64,000 nucleotides of DNA from JAEMQF01 sp963850525. Its GTDB lineage: Bacteria; Pseudomonadota; Gammaproteobacteria; Burkholderiales; Burkholderiaceae_C. Below the pieces are notes generated by a model that did not search any database, was not told the DNA's origin, and worked only from the letters and a program-made list of their open reading frames with translations. Shown here one piece after another: positions 27,668-36,070 of this stretch. Made by a program: the position numbers and the translations under genes. The stretch lies in NCBI GenBank assembly GCA_963850525.1, contig CAWKLQ010000008.1, positions 496,001 to 560,000 of the forward strand. Reading direction: 5' to 3'. Numbering within the stretch: position 1 is the stretch's first letter; every line of letters starts with the position of its first letter.

Positions 27668-28444
27668 GTGGACCATTGCGGAGCGGCTCATTTCGACGAA
27701 TGGGTCGCACCGGCGCCCCTGCGCTGCATCGAGATCATCAGTGACCTGCACCTGGCACCGCAGACGCCAGGCACGCTCGCCGCGTGGCAGCGCTACATGG
27801 CGCAGACCCGCGCCGACGCCGTATTCATCCTGGGCGACTTGTTCGAATCGTGGGTCGGCGACGACTCGCGATTCTCCGAGTTCGAAGCGCGTTGCGTGGA
27901 TGTTCTCGCGCGTGCGTCAGGCCGAGTGACCCTGGCCTTCATGGTCGGGAATCGGGACTTTCTGCTGGGAAACGAGATGCTCGAAGCCTGCCACATGCAG
28001 GCGCTTCGCGACCCGACGGTGCTGGTGGCGTTTGGACAGCGCTATTTGCTGACGCATGGCGACGCGCTGTGCTTGGCCGACACCGAGTACCAACAGTTCC
28101 GCGCCGTGGTTCGAGACCCGCAGTGGCAAGTGCAGCTCCTGGCGCGGCCTCTGACGGAGCGGCGCCAACTCGCGCGCGAGATGCGGGCCGGAAGCGTGGA
28201 ACGCCAGGCCGGGCGCCTGGGCGACTCAGCGGTCGATATCGACTCCGCGATGGCACTTCAGTGGCTCGGCCGCGCCGATTCGAAGACGCTGATCCACGGC
28301 CACACGCACCGCCCCGGCAGCGATTCGCCGGCGCCAGGCGTCCTTCGCCATGTCTTGAGCGACTGGAGCTGTGACGACGGACCGCATCGCGCCGAAGTGC
28401 TGCGGCTCGACGCTTCCGGCGTTCAGCGCCACTGCCTGATCTGA
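27668..28444 (+). CDS. lpxH: UDP-2,3-diacylglucosamine diphosphatase
   Basis: Encodes 258 residues from GTG 27668. The metallophosphoesterase ligand motifs are all present: ISDLHL, GDLFESWVGDD, GNRDFLLG, LTHGD and HGHTHRPG. LpxH hydrolyses UDP-2,3-diacylglucosamine to lipid X plus UMP, the fourth step of lipid A synthesis. Its presence with lpxK and kdsB in this window confirms a Gram-negative envelope. The N-terminal about 18 residues precede the first strand and may be longer than usual. Confidence 0.95.
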   Translation: MDHCGAAHFDEWVAPAPLRCIEIISDLHLAPQTPGTLAAWQRYMAQTRADAVFILGDLFESWVGDDSRFSEFEARCVDVLARASGRVTLAFMVGNRDFLLGNEMLEACHMQALRDPTVLVAFGQRYLLTHGDALCLADTEYQQFRAVVRDPQWQVQLLARPLTERRQLAREMRAGSVERQAGRLGDSAVDIDSAMALQWLGRADSKTLIHGHTHRPGSDSPAPGVLRHVLSDWSCDDGPHRAEVLRLDASGVQRHCLI

Positions 28445-28450
28445 CTGACC

Positions 28451-29236
28451 ATGCGCAGCTGGTGGACCGCCTGGCAGCGCGCCCGACGCGCCCGCGTGCT
28501 GCGAACGCGCAGCATCCCCGATCCGCTCTGGCGACTCACCTTGCTGCGCTACGGCTTCCTCACTGACCTCGACGCAACCGCGCAATCCGAACTGCGCGAA
28601 CTCGCCACGTTGTTCCTCGCCGAGAAGGAGTTCCACGGTGCCGGTGGCTTGCACGTCGACGATCAAATGGCGGTGGCGATCGCGGCCCAGGCGTGCCTGC
28701 CCGTGCTGCGTCTCGGGCTGCACTGGTACGACGCGTTCAAAGGCATCGTCGTTCACGCCGACGCGGTGGTCGCGCAGCGCGAATTTGTCGACGACATCGG
28801 TGTCGTCCACGAATACGAGGAAGAACTGAGCGGCGAAGCCATGGAGGGCGGACCGCTGATGCTCTCCTGGCGCGACGTGGAAGACAGCGGCGAGTCAGCC
28901 GACTGGGGCTACAACGTCGTCATCCACGAGTTCGCGCACATTCTGGACATGCGTGACGGTGTCGCTGACGGCGTCCCGCCATTGCCCAATCGACGCGCGC
29001 GCGAGCGCTGGGTCGACGTTCTCGACGCGGAATACCGAACCTTTTGCGAATGGGTGGATGACGGCGCCGACACCGTGCTCGACCCTTACGGCGCGCAATC
29101 GCAAGACGAGTTCTTTGCGGTGGCGAGCGAAGCCTTTTTCACCGTGCCCCTGCAGGCACGCGAAGCGCACCCGAAGCTCTACGAACTGCTGGCGGGCTTC
29201 TACCGCCAGGACCCCGCGGCAACCGCCACCACGTGA
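28451..29236 (+). CDS. mtfA: Zinc metallopeptidase of the MtfA family
   Basis: Encodes 261 residues. The M90 zinc motif HEFAH (His159, Glu160, His163) is followed by ILDMRDG. The upstream YEEELSGEAMEGGPLMLSW and downstream YGAQSQDEFFAVASEAFF blocks, the latter with the third-ligand glutamate region, are diagnostic. In E. coli MtfA inactivates the repressor Mlc and has aminopeptidase activity. It starts 6 nt after lpxH and ends 33 nt before the convergent clpA. A perfect palindrome GCTGCCCGCGGGCAGC at 29247-29262 lies in that gap and could be a shared terminator stem. Confidence 0.92.
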   Translation: MRSWWTAWQRARRARVLRTRSIPDPLWRLTLLRYGFLTDLDATAQSELRELATLFLAEKEFHGAGGLHVDDQMAVAIAAQACLPVLRLGLHWYDAFKGIVVHADAVVAQREFVDDIGVVHEYEEELSGEAMEGGPLMLSWRDVEDSGESADWGYNVVIHEFAHILDMRDGVADGVPPLPNRRARERWVDVLDAEYRTFCEWVDDGADTVLDPYGAQSQDEFFAVASEAFFTVPLQAREAHPKLYELLAGFYRQDPAATATT

Positions 29237-29269
29237 GCGGCGCGTCGCTGCCCGCGGGCAGCACGCGCG

Positions 29270-31576
29270 TCAGGTCGTCGTTGCCGGCTCGGCCTTGGGT
29301 TTGTCGCTCTTCTTCGTCGGCGTGATGTCCAGGAGCGGCTTGCCGTCGGCGTCGGCGTCCACGGTCAAGCGACCGCCGTCCACCAGCTGACCGAACAGCA
29401 GTTCGTCGGCCAGGGCGCGGCGAATCGTGTCCTGGATCAGGCGCTGCATCGGGCGCGCACCCATCAAGGGGTCGAAGCCCTTCTTCGCCAGGTGCTTGCG
29501 CAAGTTGTCGGTGAACGTGACTTCGACCTTCTTCTCGTTGAGCTGGGTCTCGAGCTGGAGCAGGAACTTGTCGACGACGCGCAGGATGATCTCTTCGTCC
29601 AGCGCCCGGAAGCTGACGATTGCGTCCAGACGATTGCGGAACTCCGGCGTGAACATGCGCTTGATGTCGACCATCTCGTCGCCTTGCTCGCGCGCCGTCG
29701 TGAAGCCTATCGTCGCCTTGTTCATCGTCTCGGCACCGGCGTTCGTCGTCATGATGATGATGACGTTGCGAAAGTCCGCCTTGCGCCCGTTGTTGTCGGT
29801 CAAGGTGCCGTGGTCCATGACCTGCAGCAGCACGTTGAAGACGTCCGGGTGCGCCTTTTCGATCTCGTCCATCAGCAGCACGGCGTGCGGCTTCTTCGCG
29901 ATCGCCTCGGTGAGCAAGCCCCCTTGGTCAAAGCCCACGTAGCCGGGAGGCGCACCGATCAGGCGGCTCACGGCGTGGCGCTCCATGTATTCGCTCATGT
30001 CGAAGCGAATCAGGTCGATACCCAGGATGTACGCCAACTGGCGCGCCACTTCCGTCTTGCCCACGCCGGTGGGGCCGCTGAAGAGGAACGAGCCGATCGG
30101 CTTGTCGGGCCTGCCTAGGCCCGAGCGCGCCATCTTGATCGCCGCGGCGAGCGCCTCGATCGCCGGCTCCTGGCCGAACACGACGCTGTTCAGGTCACGG
30201 TCCAGACTCTTCAGCTTGGAGCGGTCGTCGCTGGACACGCTCGCCGGCGGGATGCGCGCGATCTTCGCGACGATGTCTTCGACCTCAGCGCGCGTGATCG
30301 TCTTCTTCTGTTTGTTCTTCGGCAGGATGCGCTGCGCCGCGCCGGCTTCGTCGATCACGTCGATCGCCTTGTCGGGCAGATGGCGGTCGTTGATGAACTT
30401 GGCGGAAAGCTCGGCGGCGGCTTGCAAGGCACCGAGCGCGTACTTGACGCTGTGGTGGTCTTCAAACCTGGACTTGAGCCCTTTCAGGATTTCGATCGTC
30501 TGCTCCACCGAAGGCTCGACCACGTCGACCTTCTGGAAGCGCCGCGACAGTGCAGCGTCTTTTTCGAAGATGCCGCGGTATTCGGTGAACGTGGTCGCGC
30601 CGATGCATTTCATCGCGCCTGAGCTCAACGCGGGTTTGAGCAAGTTGCTCGCGTCCAGCGTTCCGCCCGACGCCGCGCCGGCACCGATGAGGGTGTGAAT
30701 CTCGTCGATGAACAGAATCGCGTTGGGTTGGTCCTTGAGCTGCTTAAGCACGCCTTTCAGACGCTGCTCGAAGTCGCCCCGATACTTGGTGCCGGCGAGC
30801 AATGCACCCATGTCCAGCGAATAGACGACGGACTTGGCGAGCACTTCAGGAACGTCATCTTGCGTGATGCGCCACGCCAGCCCCTCCGCAATCGCCGTCT
30901 TGCCCACCCCCGCTTCGCCCACCAGGAGGGGGTTGTTCTTGCGGCGCCGGCAGAGGATCTGGATGACACGTTCGACTTCGTACTCGCGCCCGATCAGCGG
31001 GTCGATCTTGCCGTCGCGCGCGAGCTGGTTCAAGTTCTGCGTGAACTGGTCCAGCGGCGAGCCTTTGCTGTCGGCTTCTTCCTTCTCGCCCTCGTTGTTC
31101 GCACTCGATTCGTTCGACTTTGCCGGTTCCGGCGGCTCGCTCTTCTTGATGCCGTGGGCAATGAAGTTCACCACGTCCAGGCGCGTCACGCCTTGCTGGT
31201 GCAGGTAATACACGGCGTGCGAGTCCTTCTCGCCAAAGATCGCGACCAGCACGTTTGCGCCGGTCACTTCCTTCTTGCCGCTGCCCGTGGACTGCACATG
31301 CATGATGGCGCGCTGGATGACGCGCTGAAAGCCCAGCGTAGGCTGCGTGTCGACCTCATCGGAGCCCGCCACCGTGGGGGTGTTCTCCTTGATGAAGCCC
31401 GACAAGCTCTTGCGCAAGTCGTCGATGTTTGCCGAGCACGCCCTCAGCACCTCGGCGGCCGACGGGTTGTCGAGCAAGGCCATCAGCAAGTGCTCGACGG
31501 TGATGAATTCGTGTCGCTGCTGGCGTGCCTCGACAAACGCCATGTGCAGACTGACTTCCAACTCTTGCGCAATCAT
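29270..31576 (-). CDS. clpA: ClpA, ATPase subunit of the ClpAP protease
   Basis: Encodes 768 residues from ATG 31576, which overlaps the clpS stop by 4 nt. The N-domain starts MIAQELEVSLHMAFVEARQQRHEFITVEHLL. The first AAA+ module has GEAGVGKTAIAEGLA and ILFIDEIHTLIGAG; the second has GPTGVGKTEVARQLA and VLLMDEIEKAHPDVFN. It unfolds substrates and feeds them to ClpP; no clpP is in the window. The ClpP-binding tripeptide loop lies in the second module. Coupling to clpS is universal in proteobacteria. Confidence 0.97.
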   Translation of the reverse strand: MIAQELEVSLHMAFVEARQQRHEFITVEHLLMALLDNPSAAEVLRACSANIDDLRKSLSGFIKENTPTVAGSDEVDTQPTLGFQRVIQRAIMHVQSTGSGKKEVTGANVLVAIFGEKDSHAVYYLHQQGVTRLDVVNFIAHGIKKSEPPEPAKSNESSANNEGEKEEADSKGSPLDQFTQNLNQLARDGKIDPLIGREYEVERVIQILCRRRKNNPLLVGEAGVGKTAIAEGLAWRITQDDVPEVLAKSVVYSLDMGALLAGTKYRGDFEQRLKGVLKQLKDQPNAILFIDEIHTLIGAGAASGGTLDASNLLKPALSSGAMKCIGATTFTEYRGIFEKDAALSRRFQKVDVVEPSVEQTIEILKGLKSRFEDHHSVKYALGALQAAAELSAKFINDRHLPDKAIDVIDEAGAAQRILPKNKQKKTITRAEVEDIVAKIARIPPASVSSDDRSKLKSLDRDLNSVVFGQEPAIEALAAAIKMARSGLGRPDKPIGSFLFSGPTGVGKTEVARQLAYILGIDLIRFDMSEYMERHAVSRLIGAPPGYVGFDQGGLLTEAIAKKPHAVLLMDEIEKAHPDVFNVLLQVMDHGTLTDNNGRKADFRNVIIIMTTNAGAETMNKATIGFTTAREQGDEMVDIKRMFTPEFRNRLDAIVSFRALDEEIILRVVDKFLLQLETQLNEKKVEVTFTDNLRKHLAKKGFDPLMGARPMQRLIQDTIRRALADELLFGQLVDGGRLTVDADADGKPLLDITPTKKSDKPKAEPATTT

Positions 31577-31929
31577 GCGGCCTCCAGGATGCATTGCAAC
31601 GGGTGGCCCCCACGCCTTGCGGCAGCCAGCACCAACTCGACTTTTGTCGTTGCCACGTCTTTCGAATAGACCCCACACACACCACGACCTTCGTGGTGGA
31701 TCTTGAGCATGATCAGTGTGGCTGATTCGAGGTCGCGTTGGAAGTACTCCTGAAGGACCATCACCACGAATTCCATCGGCGTGTAGTCGTCATTGAGCAA
31801 GACGACCTGGTACATCCGCGGCGGTTCAGTCCTTTTGGTACGACGTTCAGCAACAACCGTCCCTTGCCCATCGTCGGGCAGCACCGGCGCAGGCGGGCGC
31901 GCGGGCGGGTTCGGTTTGTCGGTGGGCAT
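31573..31929 (-). CDS. clpS: ClpS adaptor (N-end rule)
   Basis: Encodes 118 residues from ATG 31929. The N-terminal about 35 residues are a disordered Pro-rich extension; the core reads PPRMYQVVLLNDDYTPMEFVVMVLQEYF and continues to the ClpA-binding end VAAARRGGHPLQCILEA. The DD pair and the hydrophobic pocket bind N-degron residues and hand substrates to ClpA. It is translationally coupled to clpA. In related genomes I would expect a cold-shock gene between clpS and icd; here that place is taken by the AbiE pair. Confidence 0.96.
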   Translation of the reverse strand: MPTDKPNPPARPPAPVLPDDGQGTVVAERRTKRTEPPRMYQVVLLNDDYTPMEFVVMVLQEYFQRDLESATLIMLKIHHEGRGVCGVYSKDVATTKVELVLAAARRGGHPLQCILEAA

Positions 31930-32261
31930 GGCCCATTCTATCGAGTCGGCATATCCCCCCAGGGGAATGACCACCCCCTGGTTTGGCGGACTATTCCACG
32001 TTAGGCGGTGGGCCCCCACTCATTGCGGTCTTTGCAGGGGGAGTTGTGAACTCGGCAAGACTGCATGTGGTCGATCATCACTTTCCAATCGGCCGCCATG
32101 CCTCATGAACACTCGATGTGCGTTGACACGTCCATGGCAGATGGCCCTGTTCATGACCCCAAACCACTGGCCACGCCTGCCGCTGCCTCTTGGCCGACAA
32201 AGAGTTGCTCCGATGGTTCGAGGCCGGACATTCCGACGTCCTCAATCGAGGTCTGTCCGCC
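31930..32261. other. 332-nt gap between clpS and the AbiE toxin gene
   Basis: No convincing gene. It contains the clpS leader and the outer copy of the 18-bp direct repeat (32064-32081). On the minus strand, the repeat lies in a 32-codon frame from ATG 32100 reading MAADWKVMIDHMQSCR that runs to a TAA near 32001. This frame could be a relic of an earlier icd 3' end or chance. No integrase fragment is recognisable. Confidence 0.6.
32064..32081 (-). repeat. att-like direct repeat, outer copy (duplicate of the icd 3' end)
   Basis: CATGTGGTCGATCATCAC is identical to 34197-34214, the last six sense codons of icd (V-M-I-D-H-M on the minus strand). Identity stops exactly at both edges. Together the copies bracket 2.1 kb that holds only the AbiE pair and its flanks. 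Confidence 0.7.
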
Positions 32262-33125
32262 TCACGTCAAAAGCCTTGGGTACTTAGTGCGCAGTTGCGC
32301 GACCACTTCGGCGCTGAGCCTCCACGCGTCACCGCGGAGCCGCGCAATGAGGGTTGACCACACGTCGTTGAACGCGTCGATGGCCACGGTTTCGTCGAAG
32401 CGCGCACCCACCGGCAGCAGCGGCTCGATGTCTTCCGTGAGGCTGCGGGTGAGCTTCTTGAGCATTCGCTCTTCAGCTTCCGCTCGGCTGATCGGATGGT
32501 CTTCGAGCGCCAGGTAGTGGTTCAAGCATGTCACGACCTTGTCGCGGTCGAGGCCAAGCTGCGTGAGGCCGTTATACAGGTCGAAGAGGTCCCGGTTCTT
32601 GCGCCTTTGCAGCAAGGCGCGCAGCTTGGTGCCAAAGAGTTCCTCGGGCTCGAAGGAAACGATCTCGGTGCGCGCCGAGTACCAGTCGCTGGCGACCTCG
32701 AAGGGGTATCGCCGGTAGCCGAAGAGCACCTCGTGCTCGCGGGTGTTGATCTCGACCTTCAGCTTCAGCGCTGTCTGCGGCGCGGACTCGGGGGCGAAGC
32801 GGAAGACGAGGTGCATCGAATGCCCCGCCTGCTCGCGGTTGCACTTGCCGAGCCATGAGAGCGCATCGCGGATGGCGTCCACCGTGGCGCCGATGGGCTC
32901 TGCTTGGGTCTGCACCAGGTCGATGTCTTCTGAATACCGCAACGGCTGCTTGAACAGCAGCTTGTGGATGGCCGTGCCGCCGCGGAAGGCGATCTTGCCG
33001 GCGAGCGCTGGCGCATTGAACAAGTCGCAGAGCGCGCGGCAGATAATCAGGTCCTGCTCGACCTGCGCCGGGTTCGGCCACGGGGCGTGCTCCCGCCAAG
33101 CCTGGATGTAGGCCTGGGGGATCAA
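32262..33125 (-). CDS. abiEii: AbiEii-type nucleotidyltransferase toxin (type IV TA)
   Basis: Encodes 287 residues from ATG 33125. The AbiEii/AbiGii nucleotidyltransferase signature is intact: FRGGTAIHKLLF (Gly49-Gly50-Thr51) followed by YSEDIDLV (Ser65, Asp67, Asp69), the metal-binding aspartates. A C-terminal helical region contains FGTKLRALLQRRKNRDLFDLY, the family's conserved Lys/Asp block. AbiEii toxins transfer nucleotides, in studied cases to tRNA acceptor ends, stopping growth and aborting phage infection. Its start overlaps the antitoxin stop by 4 nt (ATGA), the usual arrangement. All visible active-site residues are kept, so the toxin is probably functional. Confidence 0.9.
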   Translation of the reverse strand: MIPQAYIQAWREHAPWPNPAQVEQDLIICRALCDLFNAPALAGKIAFRGGTAIHKLLFKQPLRYSEDIDLVQTQAEPIGATVDAIRDALSWLGKCNREQAGHSMHLVFRFAPESAPQTALKLKVEINTREHEVLFGYRRYPFEVASDWYSARTEIVSFEPEELFGTKLRALLQRRKNRDLFDLYNGLTQLGLDRDKVVTCLNHYLALEDHPISRAEAEERMLKKLTRSLTEDIEPLLPVGARFDETVAIDAFNDVWSTLIARLRGDAWRLSAEVVAQLRTKYPRLLT

Positions 33126-33937
33126 GCGTCCACCTCGACGACTTCATTGATCAGCAGTTTCCAGGTGGCATCGCGCTCCGGAACCTCCGCCAGAGCGGCC
33201 ACGATCGGCTTGACGCTGGGGTCAAGGGGCGCGAAGTGCCTCGCGGTTTCAGCGTAGACGCGCAACGCCTTCGCTTGCTTGTTGTGCCCCGCCTGTTCCA
33301 GCAGGTAGCCCAGGCGGCGCACCGCGGCGCCTTCGTAGTGCGCCGCAGCCCTTGCCAGCCGGCGCGCGTCAGCGTGCGCGCCAAGGTCTTTGGCGATCTG
33401 CGCCACGCTGCCGAGTCCACCGGCCCGATGCATGTAGCGCACGCAGTCGAGCAAGGTCAGCTCGACGCCGGCGACGACGGCGAAGCCGGCGGGCGTCTTG
33501 ATCGTCCCGACGAGCGAGGCTTCGTTGCAAGCGGCAAATGCCGCCGGCTCTTGGTAGATGAACTGCAGGCGATGCGCGCCCAGCGTCAGATCGCGCAGCT
33601 GGCGGGGCGCCACGACCTGGAAGATCATGGCCGCTTGGTGCGACGAGCCGTGGTGGGCCGCCGCACGCAGCAGCGACACCCTGTAGTCCAGACCCTGATG
33701 CTTCATCAGTGGGGCGATCCACTCGGCCGGGTCGGCGGCGCCTGCCGCCCTGTGTTCGGGCCTCACGATAAGGAAGAAGCCGTGCCTTGGACTGGCCAGC
33801 TTGCCCTTGGCGACGGCACGCGTCAGTGCCGGTGACAGGGTGCTCAGGGCGATCCCGGACGCGACCGCTTCGTCGCGACTGAACCAGCCCCGGCCTGCGG
33901 CAAGGCGGTCGTCGATGAAGGTGTCCAGGGCAGCCAT
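33122..33937 (-). CDS. abiEi: AbiEi-type antitoxin/transcriptional repressor
   Basis: Encodes 271 residues from ATG 33937. The N-terminal about 65 residues form the winged helix-turn-helix seen in AbiEi antitoxins (FSRDEAVASGIALSTLSPALTRAVAKGKLASPRHGFFLI). The C-terminal domain (about 90-260) carries the family pattern DYRVSLLRAAAHHGSSHQ and RRLGYLLEQAGH. AbiEi represses its own operon by binding inverted repeats at the promoter and suppresses the toxin without a stable complex, hence type IV. It is upstream of and coupled to the toxin gene. The pair lies between clpS and icd, flanked by a direct repeat of the icd 3' end. Confidence 0.88.
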   Translation of the reverse strand: MAALDTFIDDRLAAGRGWFSRDEAVASGIALSTLSPALTRAVAKGKLASPRHGFFLIVRPEHRAAGAADPAEWIAPLMKHQGLDYRVSLLRAAAHHGSSHQAAMIFQVVAPRQLRDLTLGAHRLQFIYQEPAAFAACNEASLVGTIKTPAGFAVVAGVELTLLDCVRYMHRAGGLGSVAQIAKDLGAHADARRLARAAAHYEGAAVRRLGYLLEQAGHNKQAKALRVYAETARHFAPLDPSVKPIVAALAEVPERDATWKLLINEVVEVDA

Positions 33938-34193
33938 GCCGAAGCATATGCGAATTCAGACTCAATGTGATTTGTTTTGCATACGAAGCCTTGAGCGCTG
34001 GGCCTCGCTCGCAGGAATTGGCCCCGATTCCGAGCGAACGCACGCGCCCGCCAATTCATCGGCTTTGGCCGACCGCGGATGAAATGTCAATGAATTCTCC
34101 GGGGCACCTGCAAACAGAAAACCCCAGTCGAGCCAACGATCTGGGGTTCTGTTTGGAACCGGATGGGACGCCCTGGCACGTCCCTGGCAGGTG
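33938..34193. promoter_or_regulatory. AbiE promoter/operator region and icd downstream region
   Basis: This 256-nt gap is AT-richer than its flanks near the antitoxin start. On the minus strand a CTTCGTATGC block (33979-33988) and a GCATATGC palindrome followed by CTTCG (about 33939-33951) lie 3-50 nt upstream of the start codon, the place where AbiEi-type repressors bind. The rest holds the icd terminator. No gene is seen. The operator call is tentative. Confidence 0.35.
34111..34155. terminator. Long hairpin downstream of icd, probable terminator
   Basis: CAAACAGAA(AA)CCCCAG pairs with CTGGGGTTCTGTTTG across a 13-nt loop, giving about 15 base pairs with a 2-nt bulge. It lies about 40 nt past the icd stop. 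Its A/T-rich outer stem can serve either strand. Confidence 0.7.
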
Positions 34194-35447
34194 TCACATG
34201 TGGTCGATCATCACCTGGCCAAACCCAGAACACGACACCTGGGTCGCGCCGTCCATCAGGCGCGCAAAGTCGTAGGTCACTTTTTTCGACTGAATCGCCT
34301 TCTGCATCGAGCTGATGATGAGGTCCGCGGCCTCGACCCACCCCATGTGGCGCAGCATCATTTCCGCAGAGAGGATCTCCGATCCCGGATTGACGTAGTC
34401 CTTGCCCGCATATTTGGGCGCGGTACCGTGGGTGGCTTCGAACATCGCGATCGAGTCGCTCATGTTGGCCCCCGGCGCAATCCCGATACCGCCGACTTGC
34501 GCCGCCAGGGCGTCAGAGATGTAGTCGCCGTTGAGATTCAGCGTCGCGATCACCGAGTACTCGGCCGGGCGCAGCAGGATTTGCTGCAGGAAGGCGTCGG
34601 CGATCGAATCCTTGACGACGATCTCGTTGCCGGTCTTCGGGTTCTTGAACTTGCACCACGGGCCGCCGTCGATGAGCTGCGCGCCGAATTCGCGTTGTGC
34701 CAGGGCGTAGCCCCAATCGCGAAACCCGCCTTCGGTGAACTTCATGATGTTGCCCTTGTGCACCAACGTCACCGACGACTTGTCGTTGTCGATAGCGTAC
34801 TGGAAGGCCTTGCGCACGAGCCGCTCCGTCCCCTCGCGCGACACCGGCTTGATGCCGATGCTCGAGGTGTTGGGGAAACGAATCTTCTTCACGCCGAACT
34901 CGTCTTGGAGGATCTTGATGAGGCGCTTCGCCTTGTCGCTCTCGGCCTCGAACTCGATCCCCGCGTAAATGTCTTCCGAGTTCTCGCGGAAGATGATCAT
35001 GTTCGTTTTCTCGGGCTCTTTCAGCGGCGAGGGCACACCGGTGAAATACTGGATCGGCCGCTGGCACACGTACAGGTCGAGCTCCTGGCGCAGCGCCACG
35101 TTGAGCGAGCGGATGCCCCCGCCCACGGGCGTGGTGAGCGGCCCCTTGATCGACACGACGTAGTCCTTGACGATGGCCAGCGTCTCTTCGGGCAGCCAGA
35201 CGTCGGGGCCGTAAATCTTCGTCGACTTTTCGCCGGCGTAGATTTCCATCCAGTGAATCTGCCGCTTGCCGCCGTACGACTTCGCGACTGCCGCATCGAC
35301 CACCTTGATCATCACCGGCGTGATGTCCAGGCCCGTGCCGTCGCCCTCGATGTAAGGAATGATCGGGTTGCTTGGCACGTTGAGCGAGTAGTCCTTGTTG
35401 ACGGTGATCTTCTTCCCACCTTGGGGGACTTTGACGTGCTTGTACAT
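34194..35447 (-). CDS. icd: NADP-dependent isocitrate dehydrogenase
   Basis: Encodes 417 residues from ATG 35447, preceded by a GGAG ribosome site. Conserved blocks are IPYIEGDGTGLDITPVM, the phosphorylation/substrate loop IRSLNVALRQELDLYVCQRP, FRENSEDIYAGIEFE and the nucleotide site ATHGTAPKYAGKDYVNPGS. The NADP-type residues (Lys/Tyr in the region after NPGSEIL) fit the family. It oxidises isocitrate to 2-oxoglutarate in the TCA cycle. The gene is intact, ending ...GFGQVMIDHM, and its last 18 sense bases are repeated at 32064. The icd 3' end is a classic integration site in enterobacteria (e14, phage 21). Confidence 0.97.
   Translation of the reverse strand: MYKHVKVPQGGKKITVNKDYSLNVPSNPIIPYIEGDGTGLDITPVMIKVVDAAVAKSYGGKRQIHWMEIYAGEKSTKIYGPDVWLPEETLAIVKDYVVSIKGPLTTPVGGGIRSLNVALRQELDLYVCQRPIQYFTGVPSPLKEPEKTNMIIFRENSEDIYAGIEFEAESDKAKRLIKILQDEFGVKKIRFPNTSSIGIKPVSREGTERLVRKAFQYAIDNDKSSVTLVHKGNIMKFTEGGFRDWGYALAQREFGAQLIDGGPWCKFKNPKTGNEIVVKDSIADAFLQQILLRPAEYSVIATLNLNGDYISDALAAQVGGIGIAPGANMSDSIAMFEATHGTAPKYAGKDYVNPGSEILSAEMMLRHMGWVEAADLIISSMQKAIQSKKVTYDFARLMDGATQVSCSGFGQVMIDHM
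34197..34214 (-). repeat. att-like direct repeat, inner copy in the icd 3' end
   Basis: The 18 bp CATGTGGTCGATCATCAC form the last six sense codons of icd. The direct partner is at 32064-32081, on the far side of the AbiE pair. Confidence 0.7.
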
Positions 35448-35507
35448 GGGGAGGTGCTCCAGGCGATACGATGGGGGACCGAAACGGCGCATTCTACGTT
35501 TTCACCC

Positions 35508-35963
35508 ATGTGCATTGGTCGAACCTTTTCCTACTTCCTCGCCGTGTCGCTGCTGCTCGCGACCCTGCCCAGCCAGGCGCAAGACGCGGCGCAAAAGCTC
35601 CCCACCGTCACGCTGACTGCCGGCATGCACCTGATCCAGGCCGAGGTCGCAAGCAATCCCGAACAGCGCGGCATCGGCCTGATGCACCGGCCGAGCATGG
35701 GCGCCAATGAAGGCATGTTGTTCGTCTTCGAGTCCGAGAGCCAACAATGCTTCTGGATGAAGAACACGCTGCTGCCGCTGTCGATCGCCTTTCTCGGCGA
35801 AGACGGCCGCGTCGTCAACATTGAAGACATGGCGCCGCAGACGCTGGGCGGCCACTGCTCGGCCAAGCCGGTTCGATTTGCCTTGGAGATGAATCAGGGC
35901 TGGTTCGCCAAACGCGGCGTCAAAGCCGGTTCACGCATCCAGGGCGGGCCGCTGCGCAAGTAG
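35508..35963 (+). CDS. Secreted DUF192 protein
   Basis: Encodes 151 residues from ATG 35508. A signal peptide (about 1-24) ends LPSQA-QD. The DUF192 core is complete: QRGIGLMHRPSMGANEGMLFVFESESQQCFWMKNTLLPLSIAFLG, then IEDMAPQTLGGHCSAKPVRFALEMNQGWF. The family's function is unknown; it forms a small beta barrel and is secreted in most proteobacteria. It is divergent from icd, with about 60 nt between the start codons, so the two share a promoter region. The icd-DUF192 neighbourhood recurs in Burkholderiales. Confidence 0.93.
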   Translation: MCIGRTFSYFLAVSLLLATLPSQAQDAAQKLPTVTLTAGMHLIQAEVASNPEQRGIGLMHRPSMGANEGMLFVFESESQQCFWMKNTLLPLSIAFLGEDGRVVNIEDMAPQTLGGHCSAKPVRFALEMNQGWFAKRGVKAGSRIQGGPLRK

Positions 35964-35968
35964 CTGAA

Positions 35969-36002
35969 GCCGGGCCGCACACCGGGTTCGTACCGGCCCG
36001 GC
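35969..36002. terminator. GC-rich hairpin after the DUF192 gene
   Basis: GCCGGGCCG and CGGCCCGGC form a perfect 9-bp stem with a 16-nt loop, starting 5 nt after the stop. There is no U-tract, so it may be a processing or weak terminator signal. Confidence 0.45.
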
Positions 36003-36070
36003 AGTGCTTTGGCACCGAGGAAAATCGCTATAGTCGGTTTCGCTTTTCATTAAACCAAAAGGAGACAGTC

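Noticed and set aside
34191..35507. Long plus-strand open frame over icd, upstream of and continuous with the DUF192 frame
   Set aside because: It is the antisense of icd. Only the part from ATG 35508, with a signal peptide and the DUF192 core, is a gene.
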